Below are positions 49,161 through 62,400 of a stretch of 64,000 bases of DNA, in pieces; position 1 is the stretch's first letter, and every line of letters starts with the position of its first letter. Under the pieces are notes generated by a model that worked only from the letters and a program-made list of their open reading frames with translations, was not told the DNA's origin and did no database searches. A program made the translations under genes and the position numbers. The stretch is taken from contig JALNQF010000103.1 in the NCBI GenBank assembly GCA_028456385.1, positions 62,001 to 126,000 of the forward strand. Reading direction: 5' to 3'. The stretch comes from Ophiosphaerella korrae. Lineage: Eukaryota > Ascomycota > Dothideomycetes > Pleosporales > Phaeosphaeriaceae.

Positions 49161-50140
49161 TTACTAGTTTTAGAAACTAGCGTTAGTCTTTAGGCGCGCG
49201 TCCTTATTTTTGTTGTCGTTATTAGTCTTTTTATTAGTAATACCTTTTAGTTATAGAGGTAGTTATTGCTGTTACTATCTTAGTTAGGTTTTAGGTAGGT
49301 TTGCCCGTAATATCTAGAATATTACTAAGCCTAGTTAATTCTTTATAAGGAAACTTGTTTCGTTAAAGGGTTATCCTATATAGTTTAATTATCTAGTTAG
49401 TATAGATAATACCTATTTTATCTTTCTTGTATAAGAGCTTTGTATTCCTAGGCTCTATAGAGGTAGTCTTAGTTCTATCTTTACCTATAGTGCTAGTATC
49501 TAGTTTAAGGTCTTAGCTTCCTATAATTACTCTGTGCGTATTATTACGGTGTAGTGCTATTATTCTACGCCGCTTTTTACTTAGTATAATACCTATACTA
49601 ACTATATCTATTATATAGATCCTACTACGTCGTTTAGAGTTCTTAGAGAGTCTAATTATATAGGTACACCTTTTATTTATAATACTTAGTATCTTATTTT
49701 AGTAAAAGATAATAGTATTCCTGTAGTATATTTACCTATATCGCTAGAGTTTCGTAGGGGCAAGATTTATTTAGATTAGACGTTTTATAGTCGTAGTGCT
49801 AGCGCTAATTATAGAGATACGCGACTATTTAATATTTAGGTTAATTTTAACTAGTGTTTAGCGTTAGACAAAGAATTAATAGTAGAGAAGGCTGTTAATT
49901 CTAATAGTATTCGGCGTTTTAGGTTTTATTTTTTTATTATTATTTACGTTAGTTATTTTAGTTTAGAGCGCGATGCGTACTGTTATCCTTTAGTGCAGGA
50001 TATACAGCTTAGTAGTAATAATAAAGGTAGTCTAGCTAGTAAGGTAAAGGTAGGGACTAAGAGGCCTTAACCTATTTCGTCTTTTTTAGCTATATCTAAA
50101 GCTAAGACTGTTATTTTACTAGAGTTTTAGAGGTAAGCTT
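49161..50140 (+). pseudogene. Decayed gene in element E, unidentified
   Basis: A single plus-strand frame of about 325 codons with roughly 14 TAG/TAA codons and no frameshift. That matches the density expected if all Gln/Trp codons were hit by RIP. It starts with a hydrophobic stretch ('LFLLSLLVFLLVIPF') and includes 'LVSIDNTYFIFLV', 'DPTTSFRVLRESNYIGTPFIY', 'LVKDNSIPVVYLPISLEF', 'RSASANYRDTRLFNI', 'LALDKELIVEKAVNSNSIRR', 'GSLASKVKVGTKRP'. The minus strand is also partly open but with over twice as many stops, so the plus strand is preferred. It could be the element's transposase or a cargo gene; no motif settles it. Confidence 0.45.
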
Positions 50141-50880
50141 AGAAATTTCTAGCTATTAAGGTTAGGAAAGTTTCTGCGCGTTTTTATTAGCGCGATATAC
50201 TTAATAATAGTCCTTAATTATATAATATTCTATTTCTATCTAAATTTACTATCCTCCTCTACGTCTTCTATAATTTGTTCTAGTAGTAATAAGGTTACTA
50301 ACTCTACTAACTTTTCTCTCTAGTCTCTAATAAAAAGTAGGGTTACAATTTTAACTATATCTACGTTTCCTTAGATCTAACTTACGTCTACCCCTAGGTA
50401 TTCTTAGAGATCTATATTACTAAGATAGATATAAGGCTTTACTTATACTTATATCCTCTTTTTAGGTTTGTACTTATCTATAATAGAGAAGTCCTATTAA
50501 TACCCTAGTAATTGTTTGTAATAGCAAAATATATCGCTATTACTAAGTAGAACGTTATCTATAATAAGGTACTTGTAGTTAGAGTTAATTACTAAAGAGT
50601 CCTAATTTCTAGCTATATATCTGTGTTTTCTATATAAGCGTGCCTAGGTTGTTTTATATAGTCGCGTTTCGCCTTATAAGTAAAGTGTTTTTAGTTACAA
50701 AGGTTCTATAATTAGATAGTTAGTAGAGCGCTCTAAGTAGGGAGCGAGGTAGTACGAGAGTAAGGTAAGTATTAAGTTTACTTACGTAAGTAAGCATTAT
50801 ATTTACCCCCTATAAGAGATATATTCCTACACTCTTAAGCGTAAGAGGGGAGGAGGCCCTATAGAGTAAGGAGAAGACCC
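50141..50880. other. Non-coding middle of element E
   Basis: No convincing frame. Contains a perfect 16-bp palindrome ttacttacgtaagtaa near 50779 and a purine-rich stretch (gtaagaggggaggagg) near 50840. Confidence 0.4.
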
Positions 50881-51460
50881 CCTATATAATAAGTATAAGA
50901 GTAAGGACTTACTTTTGTATAGGTTTTGTTAGACCTATCTTAGGAGTAGTTTAGGTATTTCTACCTATTCTCCGCGTTTATAAAGTAGTTTGTAATCTAG
51001 GATTACTTCTTTGTATATATCCTAGTAGTATACCTAGATATTGTTGTAGTAGAGGATAAGATTACGAGGTTTTTTAGCTTAGAAACTAGCGAGGAAGTTG
51101 TCTTTGTTTTCTTCTATAACTACTACTTTCTAGAACGCGTCTTTTACTTCGTCGCGTCTAACGTCTCCTATTATACTACCTACATAGGTAGCTCTTTTTT
51201 TTTTATAGTATTTTACTACTACTTTTTCGTTTTTTATTTACTAGATGTTTAGATAGAATCTATAAATATTAAAGAATCTTAGAGATTTAATATTCTATTT
51301 AGTCTTCTATTTACTAACAATATAAAAATATAGAGTACTATCTTTATAGAGCTCTCGTGCTGCGTAGAATTCGTAGAAGTTCTACTTTTTAACTCTAGTA
51401 AGGAAATCCTCGTTTATTAGGGTGTACTTTAAGAACGTTAAGAATACGCTCTATATAGCT
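50881..51460 (-). pseudogene. Possible second decayed frame in element E
   Basis: Minus-strand frame with readable blocks 'NFYEFYAARELYKDSTLYF', 'RATYVGSIIGDVRRDEVKDA', 'VVVIEENKDNFLASF' and 'DIYKEVILDYKLLYKRGE', broken by about 11 stops in 165 codons. If real it converges with the plus-strand frame. No family recognised. The higher stop density makes it less certain than its neighbour. Confidence 0.3.
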
Positions 51461-51817
51461 AGTTAGAAAGGTATATTTTTATCGCGTAGGATAACCTCCT
51501 AGTTAGGTTTACTTATACCCTCGCTAGGTGCAGGAGTTACTTAGTCTTCGTGTAAGCTACTAATAATAATCAGTCCTTTAGATACTTAAGAGCTAATAAA
51601 TAGAGGGGATTTAGGGGCTTGTACATATTACTAGCTACTATCTAGTACTTAAACTTTACTAATTGATAACTATATAAAGCAGTTAGAGAGGTTTATAGTA
51701 GGGAAGTCTATTATAATTATGTAGTAATTAGTTAATTTTTGTAACTAAGTTTAGTAAGGTGCGTACTAAGAGATAATTAAATCGTGTTTAGCCCTTATTT
51801 GATCGGACACTATAGTA

Positions 51818-54800
51818 GCCTAAATAATATTACTTTCTTGCTTTTAGTAAAGTACTTGTTTTCTTTTTTTATATTATACTATTTCTTATTATAAGACTAG
51901 GTATACTAGAGACTTACTCTTACTACTTTTTATATTTTAGCCTATTAATTAAGGCGTCTTATAACTTACTACCTAAGTACTAGGACTTTTTTATGTACGT
52001 TCTATTAAGAGTCTAGTTACTTTAGCTAATATTTATTAGGAACGCTATTAAATCCTTTAGGATCTATACTAAACACTACGTATATAGGGCTTTAGCTATA
52101 TACTAAATACTTCTTTAAATTATAAGTATACTCTGCGTATAAGAGTAATAATACCTAGTTATCTTACTAGTAATTTATATAGATCCTTAAGTACGTTTCT
52201 AATTCCTAGTTCTACTTTTTAGTCTACCTATCTATCTATAAGTAAAAAGCTATACTTAATTAATAATTAATTTTAAAGTAATAGTATATATTAGACTAGA
52301 ATTAGCTTGTAAAGATAGACCCTCTATCTAATAGTAGGGTGTCTAGGAGACCTTACTTTAAAAAGTATTAATTTATTAATAAATTAGCTACCCCTTATAC
52401 TATAATTATCTTACTTATAGAGAGGTATTAGACGTACTTTGTAAACTAGTCTATAAGCACTAGAATTAAGTTAAACTTATTCCTTTTTATATCTCTTAAG
52501 ACTAGTAAGTCTATTACAAAGTCTAATAAAAAGTAACGCTATACTATTATAGGTACTAGTAGTAGTACTAGTATTTTCTAGGGTTTATACCTTTAAATCT
52601 TATTTAATTAATATATAAGATATCTCTTAATATAGTTATAAATATCTAGGAGAAGATATAGCTAATAATACTTGCGCTTTAGTAAGTCTATAGTCTTATT
52701 AGTCTTATAGTAGCTACCTATTAGGTTATTATAGTTTTTTTATAGGATATTTTAGTAGAAAGCTCTATTATTAGAAATCTATACTTTCTTACTCTTATGT
52801 AAGATACTACTAGGGTTAAACTCCTAGTTATAGTTACTCTTCTTTACTCTACTTACTCCTTAGAGGCTCTCTACTATATATATAGGATAGGCTATATTTT
52901 TTTCTTATACTTAATAGATAAACTCTATAAGGCGTTCTAGAATTTCTAAAGTATAAGCGTCTTTATCTTACGTTACTTTACGTGTAAGACTATTTAGAGA
53001 TAAAATACTATATATTATAGCTCTTATAAGCTCCTTTATAACTTTATAGGTTTACTTAGCTTTAGATATAATACTTCTTACCTTATTGCTATTAATAGTA
53101 GTAGAGGGAGGTGTGCCTAATAGTAACGTATTACTAGGTTCTAATATCTAGTTAGAGAATTCTATTTTAAGTATATTAGCCTTTTTAGAGGTTTAATAGG
53201 TCTCTATAGAGTCCCTCTTAGAGTAGTCTCGTCTTAATACTTCTTAAAAATAGGTATTTAAAGCTCTAGACTTCTAGATAGCCTAGATCTAAAGCTTTTA
53301 GTATAGCGTTAGTAATATTACGTTACATAACGCTTACTACTCTCTAATAAGAATACCTTTTGTATAGTTAGGCTGCCTTAAAGGCCTATCTACTAGGTTC
53401 TCTTATCTTAGTTTATATTTAACCTTAAAATTAAACCTCGTAAGCTCTTTTACCTAGTAGGCTTACTTAGGAGAGAGTTCTTTAGTACTTATAAAGTACT
53501 ATAGATTATTATAATTAGAGAGTACTTAGATCGTTAATAGAGTATATTTAAGATAGTATTACTATATTTTAAATGTTTTAACTATAGCACTTAACTCCTT
53601 ATTATACGTATACTATCTTAAGAAAGGTCTTAAGAACTTCTTACTCTAAAATACTACTAGTTTCTAATAGTAATTAGTTACTAACTCTACTATATAAGGC
53701 TAGAGAAAGATTACTACTATAGTAAACTCTAATACGTCTATTATAACTATTAAGTCTTTTACTAGGTTAAAGTGCTGTAAGACTAGAGAGTCTAAAAATT
53801 TCTCCTTTAATTAAAAGAACGCTAATTAAACGTTATTAGGCTAACTCTATAGTTTATACTAGTAGGTAAAGCCTTTCTTTATTTTTTTACGTTTTACTTT
53901 AATTAGCTTACCTTTAGAACTCTACTAGGTTAGTAGTAGAGCCTATATAGTAGTTATATAGTCTACTAGAGGTTTAACTATTTTAGAGTATTTATATATA
54001 AACCTCTTATAGAAGTTAGTAAACCTAAGAAAGACCTAAATATCTTTATAGCTCTCTAGTTCTAGCTACTCTTTAATAGTTTTTACTCTTACTAAGTCTA
54101 TTACTACTCTCTCTAGAGTAATAATATAGCCTAGGAACTTAACTAATTTAGTATTAAAGGTATATTTACTCGCTTTATAGTAGAGTCCCTATTTAACAAG
54201 TCTATCTAGTACTTCTTTAACGTAAGTAATATAATCCTCTTTATTTTTAAAGTATATAAGGATATTATCTAAGTAGATAACGTAGATATAGTCTACTAGC
54301 TCTCTAAGAGTGTAGTAGATATAGGACTAAAAGGTTATAAGTGTATTTACTAAACTAAATAGTATAATAAGATATTTAAAATAACTATATCTTGTTTTAA
54401 ACGCTATCTTCTACTTATTACCTTTCCTAATACGTAGCCTATAATAGGCGTTACAAAGGTTAAGCTTTAAGAAGATTTTTACCTTTAATAGTTAATCTAA
54501 TATCTTACTAATAAGAGAGATTAGGTATCTATCTTTAATTGTAATCTTATTTAGGCCTCTATAGTCTACGTAGAGATAAAGAGTACTATCTAACTTTAGG
54601 ATAAAGAAAATTAGAGTACTTACTAGAGATTTACTTAAGTAGATCTATCCCTTCTCTTACGCTATATTAAGGTATTCCTAAAGGATATCTAGTTCTTAGC
54701 GAGATAGGTTATATATTAGGATATTTAGGATCTTCTTACTTTCTTTAATTTCTATAGTGTAATTATATTCTCTATAAAGAGTAAGTATCTTTATCTAATT

Positions 54801-55700
54801 CTTACTAAATATATACTACTTATAGTATAGCTCTTTTAGAATATATATTATTTCTTCTTTATTAAACGCGTTATCTACGTACTAGTAGCCCTTTAGGCTA
54901 TTATTAGAAGGAGTCTAGGCCTCCTTTATTAGTAGTTTTAACTATTTAGGATCTTTGTAATATATACTTACTACTACCCTTTATATTATCTCTTCTAGTA
55001 GCTATAATAGTAATAGTATGTCTTTAATATAATATCTTATATAATTAATAATCTTGTTTATAGTATTCTTTAGCTAGAGTAGACTTTACTTATAGTACTA
55101 AGTAGTATCTATAATAGTATCTCTACTAGGTCCCTTCTATATTAATAGTCTACTAGGCTCTTCTAATAGTAGCCTAGTAGTAGACTAATAAATATCCTAA
55201 GTAACTACATCTCTTAGTTCTTTATTTAGTACTATATAGACGAGCCTATTAGGATAGAAGATATATACTTATTCTCCTAGCGTAATATTGTTAAATAGCT
55301 CTTAAGTACTTATTAGGGTAATTTTTTTATCTTTTAACTCTTTTAGCTACTATTAGAAAGTGCCTAATAGAAATCTAATCTATAGGTTAGCCTCTCTTAG
55401 CTATAAGTACTCTAGAATAAAGTTATAACTACTAAAGATTACTTCTAAAAAGCGTTAAGAACTAATATTATACCTAATTCTTTTATTATCTTTATATATA
55501 ACTATAAGATTATATACTATATAAATAGCTAGTTGTATATTATTTAAAAATATAGTTATAGAGATACTCTTTATCTTTATATTTAGGTATACTAAGAGTT
55601 TAGCGCTTTCTTTATTAATTAGGTTTACCTCTACGCCTAAATTATAAAGGGCCTAAAACACTACTAGGGTTTCCCTAGAGGTAAGTATAACTATATTAAC
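51818..55700 (-). pseudogene. Gypsy-D protease, RT, RNase H, integrase (decayed)
   Basis: Minus strand from about 55700. Protease-like 'LINKESAKLLVYLNIKIK' (about 55630-55570). RT: 'YVDYRGLNKITIKDRYLISLI' just after 54600, 'YFKYLIILFSLVNTLITFQ', the catalytic box 'YVIYLDNILIYFKNKED' at 54280-54240 (YLDD to YLDN) and 'FLRFTNFYKRFIYKYS'. RNase H runs to about 53500, followed by 'FKVKYKLRQENLVDRPLR'. Integrase: zinc-binding region near 52700, core with 'KFNLILVLIDQFTKYVQYL' and 'LLLDRGSIF' to 51818. Then E intervenes and the C-terminus is at 48727. Stops at Gln/Trp; inactive. Confidence 0.9.
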
Positions 55701-57125
55701 TATAATCTTTAAATATTCTCTTTTTATTTCTTGCCCTAATTGCTAGTAAGAAAGGTTAGTAACTAAGGCTTCTCTTTTCCTAATTCTAGGTTTTTATTTT
55801 TAAATTAAGGTTTCCCTAATTTAAAATCTTTATTCTTCTAGTAGGGCTTTTAGTGTCCTTTCTAGTTACTATCTCTTTTTTCTTCTAGCTTTTTAGCTAG
55901 AGAACTAGGCTACTACTAGTCCTTTATTAGTTCGCCCTTAAGTAAAGGTTAGGACTTCTACTAAACCTATCTTTTATTAGGTACTTTATACTCTTAGGTA
56001 AGTACTAGACGTTTTCCCTTATAAAGATTTAATTAAGATTAAGTAGATTTATCTTTACTTGTATTATAGACTACTTTTAGTCTAGTTATAGTAACTATTA
56101 TTTCTATATTTTAAAGTACCCTTTTAAAATCCTCTTAAGAGCTAATATTATTTAAACTTCTATTACGTTAGAGCTTAGTTTAATACGCTTTAGGTATCTT
56201 TAACTAGATATATAAAATCTTTAGTTTATTGTTATTATTAAGCTTAATAAATATATTAGGGAGGATAGCTTCTTTCTTGCGTAGATATAGTAAGAAGGAA
56301 TTAACGCTATTACTACTACGCTATTAATAGTTCTAGAACTTAGAGTAGTTTTAAAACTTTATTAATACTAGGTCCTAGACTAGCTAGCGCTATTCTACCT
56401 TTAATCTATCCTAGGTCTAAATAACTTTATTATTAATCTTCTATTATAGTAGTTTATAATAGATATTATATTAGATTATATTTAATACCTAATAGAGTCT
56501 TGTATTAGTATCTTCTAGAGCTTAAACTAATCTAAAAGTAGTTTCTATATTTCTAGCCTAGGTTTACACCTATTATAGCGTAAGTTATTACTTTTTAAAG
56601 CTTAACTTAGGTCTTAGTAGTACTTTATTAAGTATACTTATAAGTTTACCTATATTATTATAGGCTACTCTAGGGTAGCCTATAGTAGTTCTACTACTAC
56701 TAGTACCTAGTAGTATATATAATACTATATTAACTTAGTCCTCTAACTTTATAATTACTTTAAGTAAGGAACTATTACTTTATACTTTAAATAAAGCGTT
56801 TATTAATTTTTAAACAAACTACTATAGAGTTTCTTCTATTAGCTCTAATAAAGCCCTTCCTAAGAGAGTAGTATTACTCCTTATTTTCTTTAGAAGGGGT
56901 ATAGGGTCTATTATTTACTCTAGGGCGTTCCCCTAGAGTAGTAAGGGCTTATTATCTAATAAGCTATTTATAACTACGTTACTAGCTACTATATCTTAAA
57001 GAGATAGCAAGTTAGTCTTAGAGAGGCTTTACTAGGCTAACTAGCTACTACGTATAACTCTTTAATTAGTTATAATAAATTTAATCTAATAACTACCTCT
57101 TAGTTAGAGTAAGAAAGATTCGAAT
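55701..57125 (-). pseudogene. Gypsy-D gag (decayed)
   Basis: Minus strand between the 5' LTR and protease. Charged, Lys/Gln-rich sequence near 55920-55780 would fit the nucleocapsid end, but no clear CCHC knuckle survives. Assigned by position. Confidence 0.55.
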
Positions 57126-57358
57126 TATAAAGAGTATTTAGTAAGAGTTAGATATAATAGAATAATAGGTATATTAATAAAGTAAGATAAATCCTTAAGA
57201 GATTTATAGGCTTACAAAGGTATTTATATATCTAAGGAGCGTACGTAATCTTAAGTAACTCTAAAGGTAATCTTAGGAGTGCCTAAAGAGCTTAAAGGGA
57301 GGTTTAAAGGGAGAGGCTTAAAGAGAGGTTTTAGGTAGGGGGAAAAGTACTTATAATA
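57126..57358 (-). repeat. Gypsy-D 5' LTR
   Basis: 233 bp; pairs with 46217-46449; followed by the target duplication agtaa at 57359-57363. Confidence 0.94.
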
Positions 57359-57399
57359 AGTAAAGTACCTAGAGGTAGTTATAAGTCTAATAGTACTAT

Positions 57400-58900
57400 A
57401 TAGGAAACAATTAAGAACTAAATTAACAACTTAATTTTAGAAAAAGAAGATATAAAGATAGTAATCGACGCCTTAGAAACGTAGAATAAAGAGCTGTAAG
57501 ACTACGCAAAGTAAAATAAGGTATAGATTAAAGCTATTATTAAAGGTTAGAATTAGATAGAATTAATTACCTAGAGATTAGAGATAAGTACAATAAAGAA
57601 ACTACTAAAGATACTTATCTTTAAGAAGTTTAATAAAATAAAAGAGAAACTAAGACTTTTTATTATATTAGTATAGCTCTAGATAGATATACAAGTACTA
57701 TACTTTAATATAGAAGAAAAGAAAGTAATATATATTAGACTATACCTTAAAGAAGATATAATAAGATAGTATAAACCTTACTAGATAGATTATACAATAT
57801 ACTCTCTAATAACCTAGAAGGACAAGACTAGAGCTATCTTTAGAAGTTATAAATACTTTACTAAACAAATAAGAGTAGTATTTAAGGATATAGACGTTAC
57901 CTAATAAGCTAAAGAGTAGCTAGAAAAGCTTATACAAAGTTAGAGTATTCCTAAGTAGGTATTATAATTTAAATAACTATCTTAGAATATAGAATAGAAT
58001 AAGTTAGCCTTAATATTACAATTTAAACAAGGACTAAATTCTAAGATTTAATACAAAATAATCTATATAGAAAAACTACAAATACTAGAAGCCCTAAAGT
58101 AATAAGTAATACAAATTAACGATAATCTCTAAGAATAGAAGAAGAACAAATATAGAGGTTATACCTAGAATTAGGAAAGGGGAGACCTAATAATCTTTAA
58201 CGCAAATAAAGACAAGAAAAAGAAGAAGAATAAAGACTTTATATACTTTAACTATAGTAAGAGAAGCTACTACGTAAAAGATTACTAATTATAAAAGAAG
58301 AAGGATATAGTATACTATAAATATAAGAAACCTAGATACTTTGTAAAAGATTGTAGAAGTAAAGACCTAAAGAAAGAAACCTAGTTAAAGATAACTAAAA
58401 AGAAGAAGGAAGTATTATAAGTATAGGCTAAACCTTAGGAGAAAGTAGCTAGCAGTAAAGAAGTATAATATATAATACTTAACTAGACCTTTTATTATAA
58501 TAACAACTACTATATATACCTTTCTAGTAAGTAGGAAGTAGTATAGTTTCTATAGAAATAGAGATATAGAGTAGCTATAATAAAAGAAAATAGAATAAAA
58601 GCTTAGCTAAAAGAAATAGCTTAAGTAATAGACCTACTAATAGAAGACTTAGAAGGAGAAGAGCCTCTAGTACTATTAATCTAGGCTAAAGGACTAGCAC
58701 TAGATAAAGAGACTACTATAACTACTTCTAAAGGACTATAAAGAAGTAAGAAGTAAGTTAGTATAAGAGGTATAGAATACGCCTAGCTAACGATATATAG
58801 CTATAATAGCTATATAATAATAGATATAGAGGAATAAAATAAAGAATAGAGATTTGTTTAAATATACTTAATAGTTATAAGTATAGAGGAAGCGTATAAA
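57400..58900 (+). pseudogene. Gypsy-C gag (decayed)
   Basis: Plus strand. Same protein as Gypsy-B gag: 'KIQEKLRLF'-type capsid start near 57630, 'AIFRSYKYFTKQIRVVF' at 57833-57885. The zinc knuckle at 58314-58370 reads 'YYKYKKPRYFVKDCRSKD', keeping the last Cys that B has lost. An acidic Glu-rich linker follows. The leader and start were separated from the 5' LTR by the Gypsy-D insertion. Confidence 0.88.
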
Positions 58901-59479
58901 AACTAGAAAGAACGCAATCTTAAAGAAACTAAGTTTATACTATTTTAAGAATAAATAAAGTAATATATAGTTATAGTAAGAAGAATACTTATATAAATAG
59001 AATAAGAATACTTTATAAAAAGAACGCGATAGATTAATAAAGCCTATACACTAAGAGTACTAATAGTATACTATGTCCTAATAATAGAGACGCCTAGAAA
59101 AAGTAAATACTAGGAAGGAGACGATAAAATAATAGATCTAGAATATCTAGTATATTTCGAAGCATTATAGATATTATACCTAGATAAGAATTATATTATA
59201 TATAGAAACCCTAAAGTAAATAATAATACGTAGCCTATAAGGAGAAAAAGCTATAATTATACAAGATTAATTCTAGTAGAGGATATCTAAGGATAGGAAA
59301 TAATCTTAGAAGATAGATACTTAGTAGTAAGACCTAGACGTAGACTATCTAAAAAATATATCTAAGGAGGACCCTAGTATAAATATATAAACAATAAATG
59401 TCTAAAGTACAAAGAATACAAACTTAAAGTAAGGCTATAGCTCTAGAAAATAGACAATTTATAAAAACGCCTAAATAAA

Positions 59480-62400
59480 AAAAGTTAGAAGGCGTAAGAG
59501 GTCTATATATTACAAAGAAAAGTATATATTAAGGAAAGAAAATATAATTAATAATTAATAGTAAAGCTACAAGAAACTTTATATTAAAGAAGTTTGTAGA
59601 AATACAAGGAATAAAGTATATAACAAAGAAATATTCTTAATAACTAAGTATAATTAAAAGAAAACTATTCTAGGAACTTATTAGGTTTAAAATAGTTCCT
59701 TCTATATTAGAACTAGAAGAGATAACAATTAAAAATATAGTTATAGATATAACAACAATTAATAATAAATAAGATATAATATTAGGTATACTATAGTTAT
59801 AGATAACTAACCTATATATTAATTAGAGAATAGAGAAAATTAGTTACCCTAAAATAGATATATTAAAAGCTAACATAAGTACTTATAAAGGAGAATTCCT
59901 AGAAGAGTATAAAAAATAGGAGAAACACCTTATAGAACCTAAAGACTATCTTCTAGAATATTAACTATAGGATTTAGCGATAAAACTTAAAGAAAGAAAG
60001 AACGTAAGATAGAGCCTAGTCTACTAACAAATAGAAGAAGAATCTAAAATTAAACGAATATTTATCTAAAACGTAATAAAAAAAGGATAGATAAAGGACT
60101 CTAAATTCTTAGTAGTATATAGACTTATATTTATAGATAAAAAAGGGATAAGTAATAAGAGACCTTATATAGACTTTAGAAAAACTAACGCAATTATAAA
60201 CAAGAACTAATACCTATTACTATAAATAGACAAGATATAAGATAGATTATAAAGAGTAACTATCTTTACAAAACTAGATATTTAGAACGCCTACTACTAG
60301 ATTAGAATTAAAAAAGGTAATAAGTAGAAAATAGTATTTAGAATATAGTATAGACTATATAAATATTTAGTTATACTATTTAGCTTAACAAATGCACTAG
60401 TAGTATTCTAGGAAAGAATTAATATAGTACTAAAAGAGTACTTAGATATATTTATATTTGTATACTTAGACGACATCCTTATATTCTTAGAATTAGAGGA
60501 AGAACACGTATAATATATATATAAAGTACTAGAGAAACTAGTAGAAAATAAATTATTTCTTAAAATAAGAAAATGCGAATTTTATACAAAGGAAATAAAC
60601 TTCCTAAAGTTTATTATAGAACTAGGAAAAATTAAGATTAACCTAGAAAAGATTAGATTAATTAGTAAATAGCTAACACTAAGAAATATAAAAGAGGTAT
60701 AATAATTTTATAGGGTAGTAAACTTTTATAGAAAGTTAATAGTAGGATAGTCTAAAGATATAAAACTAATAACAAGGCTTATAAAGAAAGATACGCTATT
60801 TAAATAGATAAGGGAATGCGATAAAGTATTTAACAAAATTAAGAAAAAGTTTATAGAAAACCTAGTTATTAGAATATATAACCTAGACCTACTAGTAATA
60901 ATAAAAACAGACGTATCTAACTTAGTCTATAGAATAGCACTAATACAAGAAGATCTAGAGACTAAAAAGAAATATTTAGTTAAATACTTCTCTAAGAAAA
61001 TAAAAGAAGTAGAACTTAACTACTTAATCTACAACAAAGAAATACTAGTAATCTACAAAGTATTTAGATAATAGAGAGTATACCTACAAAGAGTAAAACA
61101 CTAGATAAAGGTCTATATAGATTATAGGAATCTTATAGAATTTATAACAAATAAGGAATTGTTATAACGCTATACAAGATAGTAGGAGTTCCTATTAATA
61201 TTTAATATAGAAATTATATATACAAAGGAGAAAGATAACTAATTTATAGATACTTTTAGTAGAAGACTAGACTTACAAAAAGAAGTAAACGCTACTAGTA
61301 TAGTTTTAATTAAGAATAAGAAAGGATACCTAGTCTTAAATATACTTAAGATAGCTATAATACTTAAAAGAATAAGTAGTAAGCTAGACAAATAGATTTA
61401 GAAAATAACGTAAGAAGTATCTAAAGAAATAAAGAAACTAGAAACCTAAGAAGGATTTATATAAGCTTATAGAAGAATATATATTCCTAAGAAGATCTAA
61501 AGAGAATTTATATAGTAATTCTATAAATTACTAGTATATAGTTACTAAGGAATTAAAAAAACATTAGAAAGGCTACTACAAGACTACTATATCCTAAAAG
61601 TAAGATAATTAGTAATAGAAGTACTACGAGATTGTATAGAATACTATAGAAATAAATATAGTAGACACATACTATATAGGATACTATAACTAGTAGAAGT
61701 ACTAGTATAACTATAGAGAACTATTACGATAGACTTTATTATAAAGCTACCTAAGTCTAAGGATCTAATATTAGGAGTTAAGTACAATAGAATCCTAATA
61801 ATAGTAAATAAACTTATAAAGTATACGTACTTTAGACTATATAAGAAAAAAAGTAGGATAGAGGTTGCTATATACTAAGTTCTAGGAATAGTAATTAGTT
61901 AATATAGACTACTAGATAAAATTATTATAGATAGAGATATACAATTTACATTAAAACTATAGGGAACGATAATAGTGTAATTAGGAATATAGTACGTAAT
62001 ATCTATAGCATATTATCTATAAATAGATAGATAGTTAGAACGAATAAATTAGATAGTAGAATAGTACCTAAGATACTACCTTAACTATAACTAGAACAAC
62101 TAGGTATAACTATTACTTATAGCACAACTAGTATACAACAGCGCAAAGAATATAGTAATAAGAGTATTACTTTTCTTTATAAACTATAGATTTAAGCCTA
62201 ATACTTATTAGATACTAAGAAATTAGATATCTTAGTCTCTAAGAAGAGAAAACTTTACTAATAGACTTAAAGATATATACAACTAATTAAGATAGGACGT
62301 AGAATTCCTGTATAATTAAATAGCTAAGTACTACAACAAGAAATACAAAGAAGGACCTTAATTTAGAGAGGGAGAAAAAGTATAGTTAGTATAAAAAAAT

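Larger units (their letters stand above)
48728..51810. mobile_element. Element E: unclassified 3.1-kb insertion
   Basis: Interrupts Gypsy-D integrase. The flanks carry a 7-bp direct duplication tatagta (48721-48727 and 51811-51817). The ends are short inverted repeats, gtgtcc at 48728 and ggacac ending at 51810; beyond 6 bp they diverge. CpA and TpG are clearly more frequent than in the surrounding DNA (for example cttgcttgtatgtacacgg at 48978), so it inserted late or escaped RIP. No RT, Tc1, Fot1 or hATC motif was recognised. The 3-kb size, short inverted repeats and 7-8 bp duplication would fit a hAT- or Mutator-like DNA transposon, but this is inference. Confidence 0.65.
46217..57358 (-). 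mobile_element. Gypsy-D: large Ty3/Gypsy chromovirus containing element E
   Basis: LTRs of exactly 233 bp at 46217-46449 and 57126-57358, ends tataaag...tataata; target duplication agtaa at 46212-46216 and 57359-57363. A purine-rich tract (agagaagaggaagc on the minus strand) beside the left LTR fixes minus orientation. Element E interrupts the integrase at 48728-51810. Without E the element is about 8 kb, longer than B or C, partly because of the antisense gene and long non-coding stretch near the 3' LTR. Confidence 0.94.

Noticed and set aside
49161..50140. Minus-strand coding in element E
   Set aside because: The minus frame is readable but has more than twice the stop codons of the plus frame, too many for RIP of a normal Gln/Trp content.
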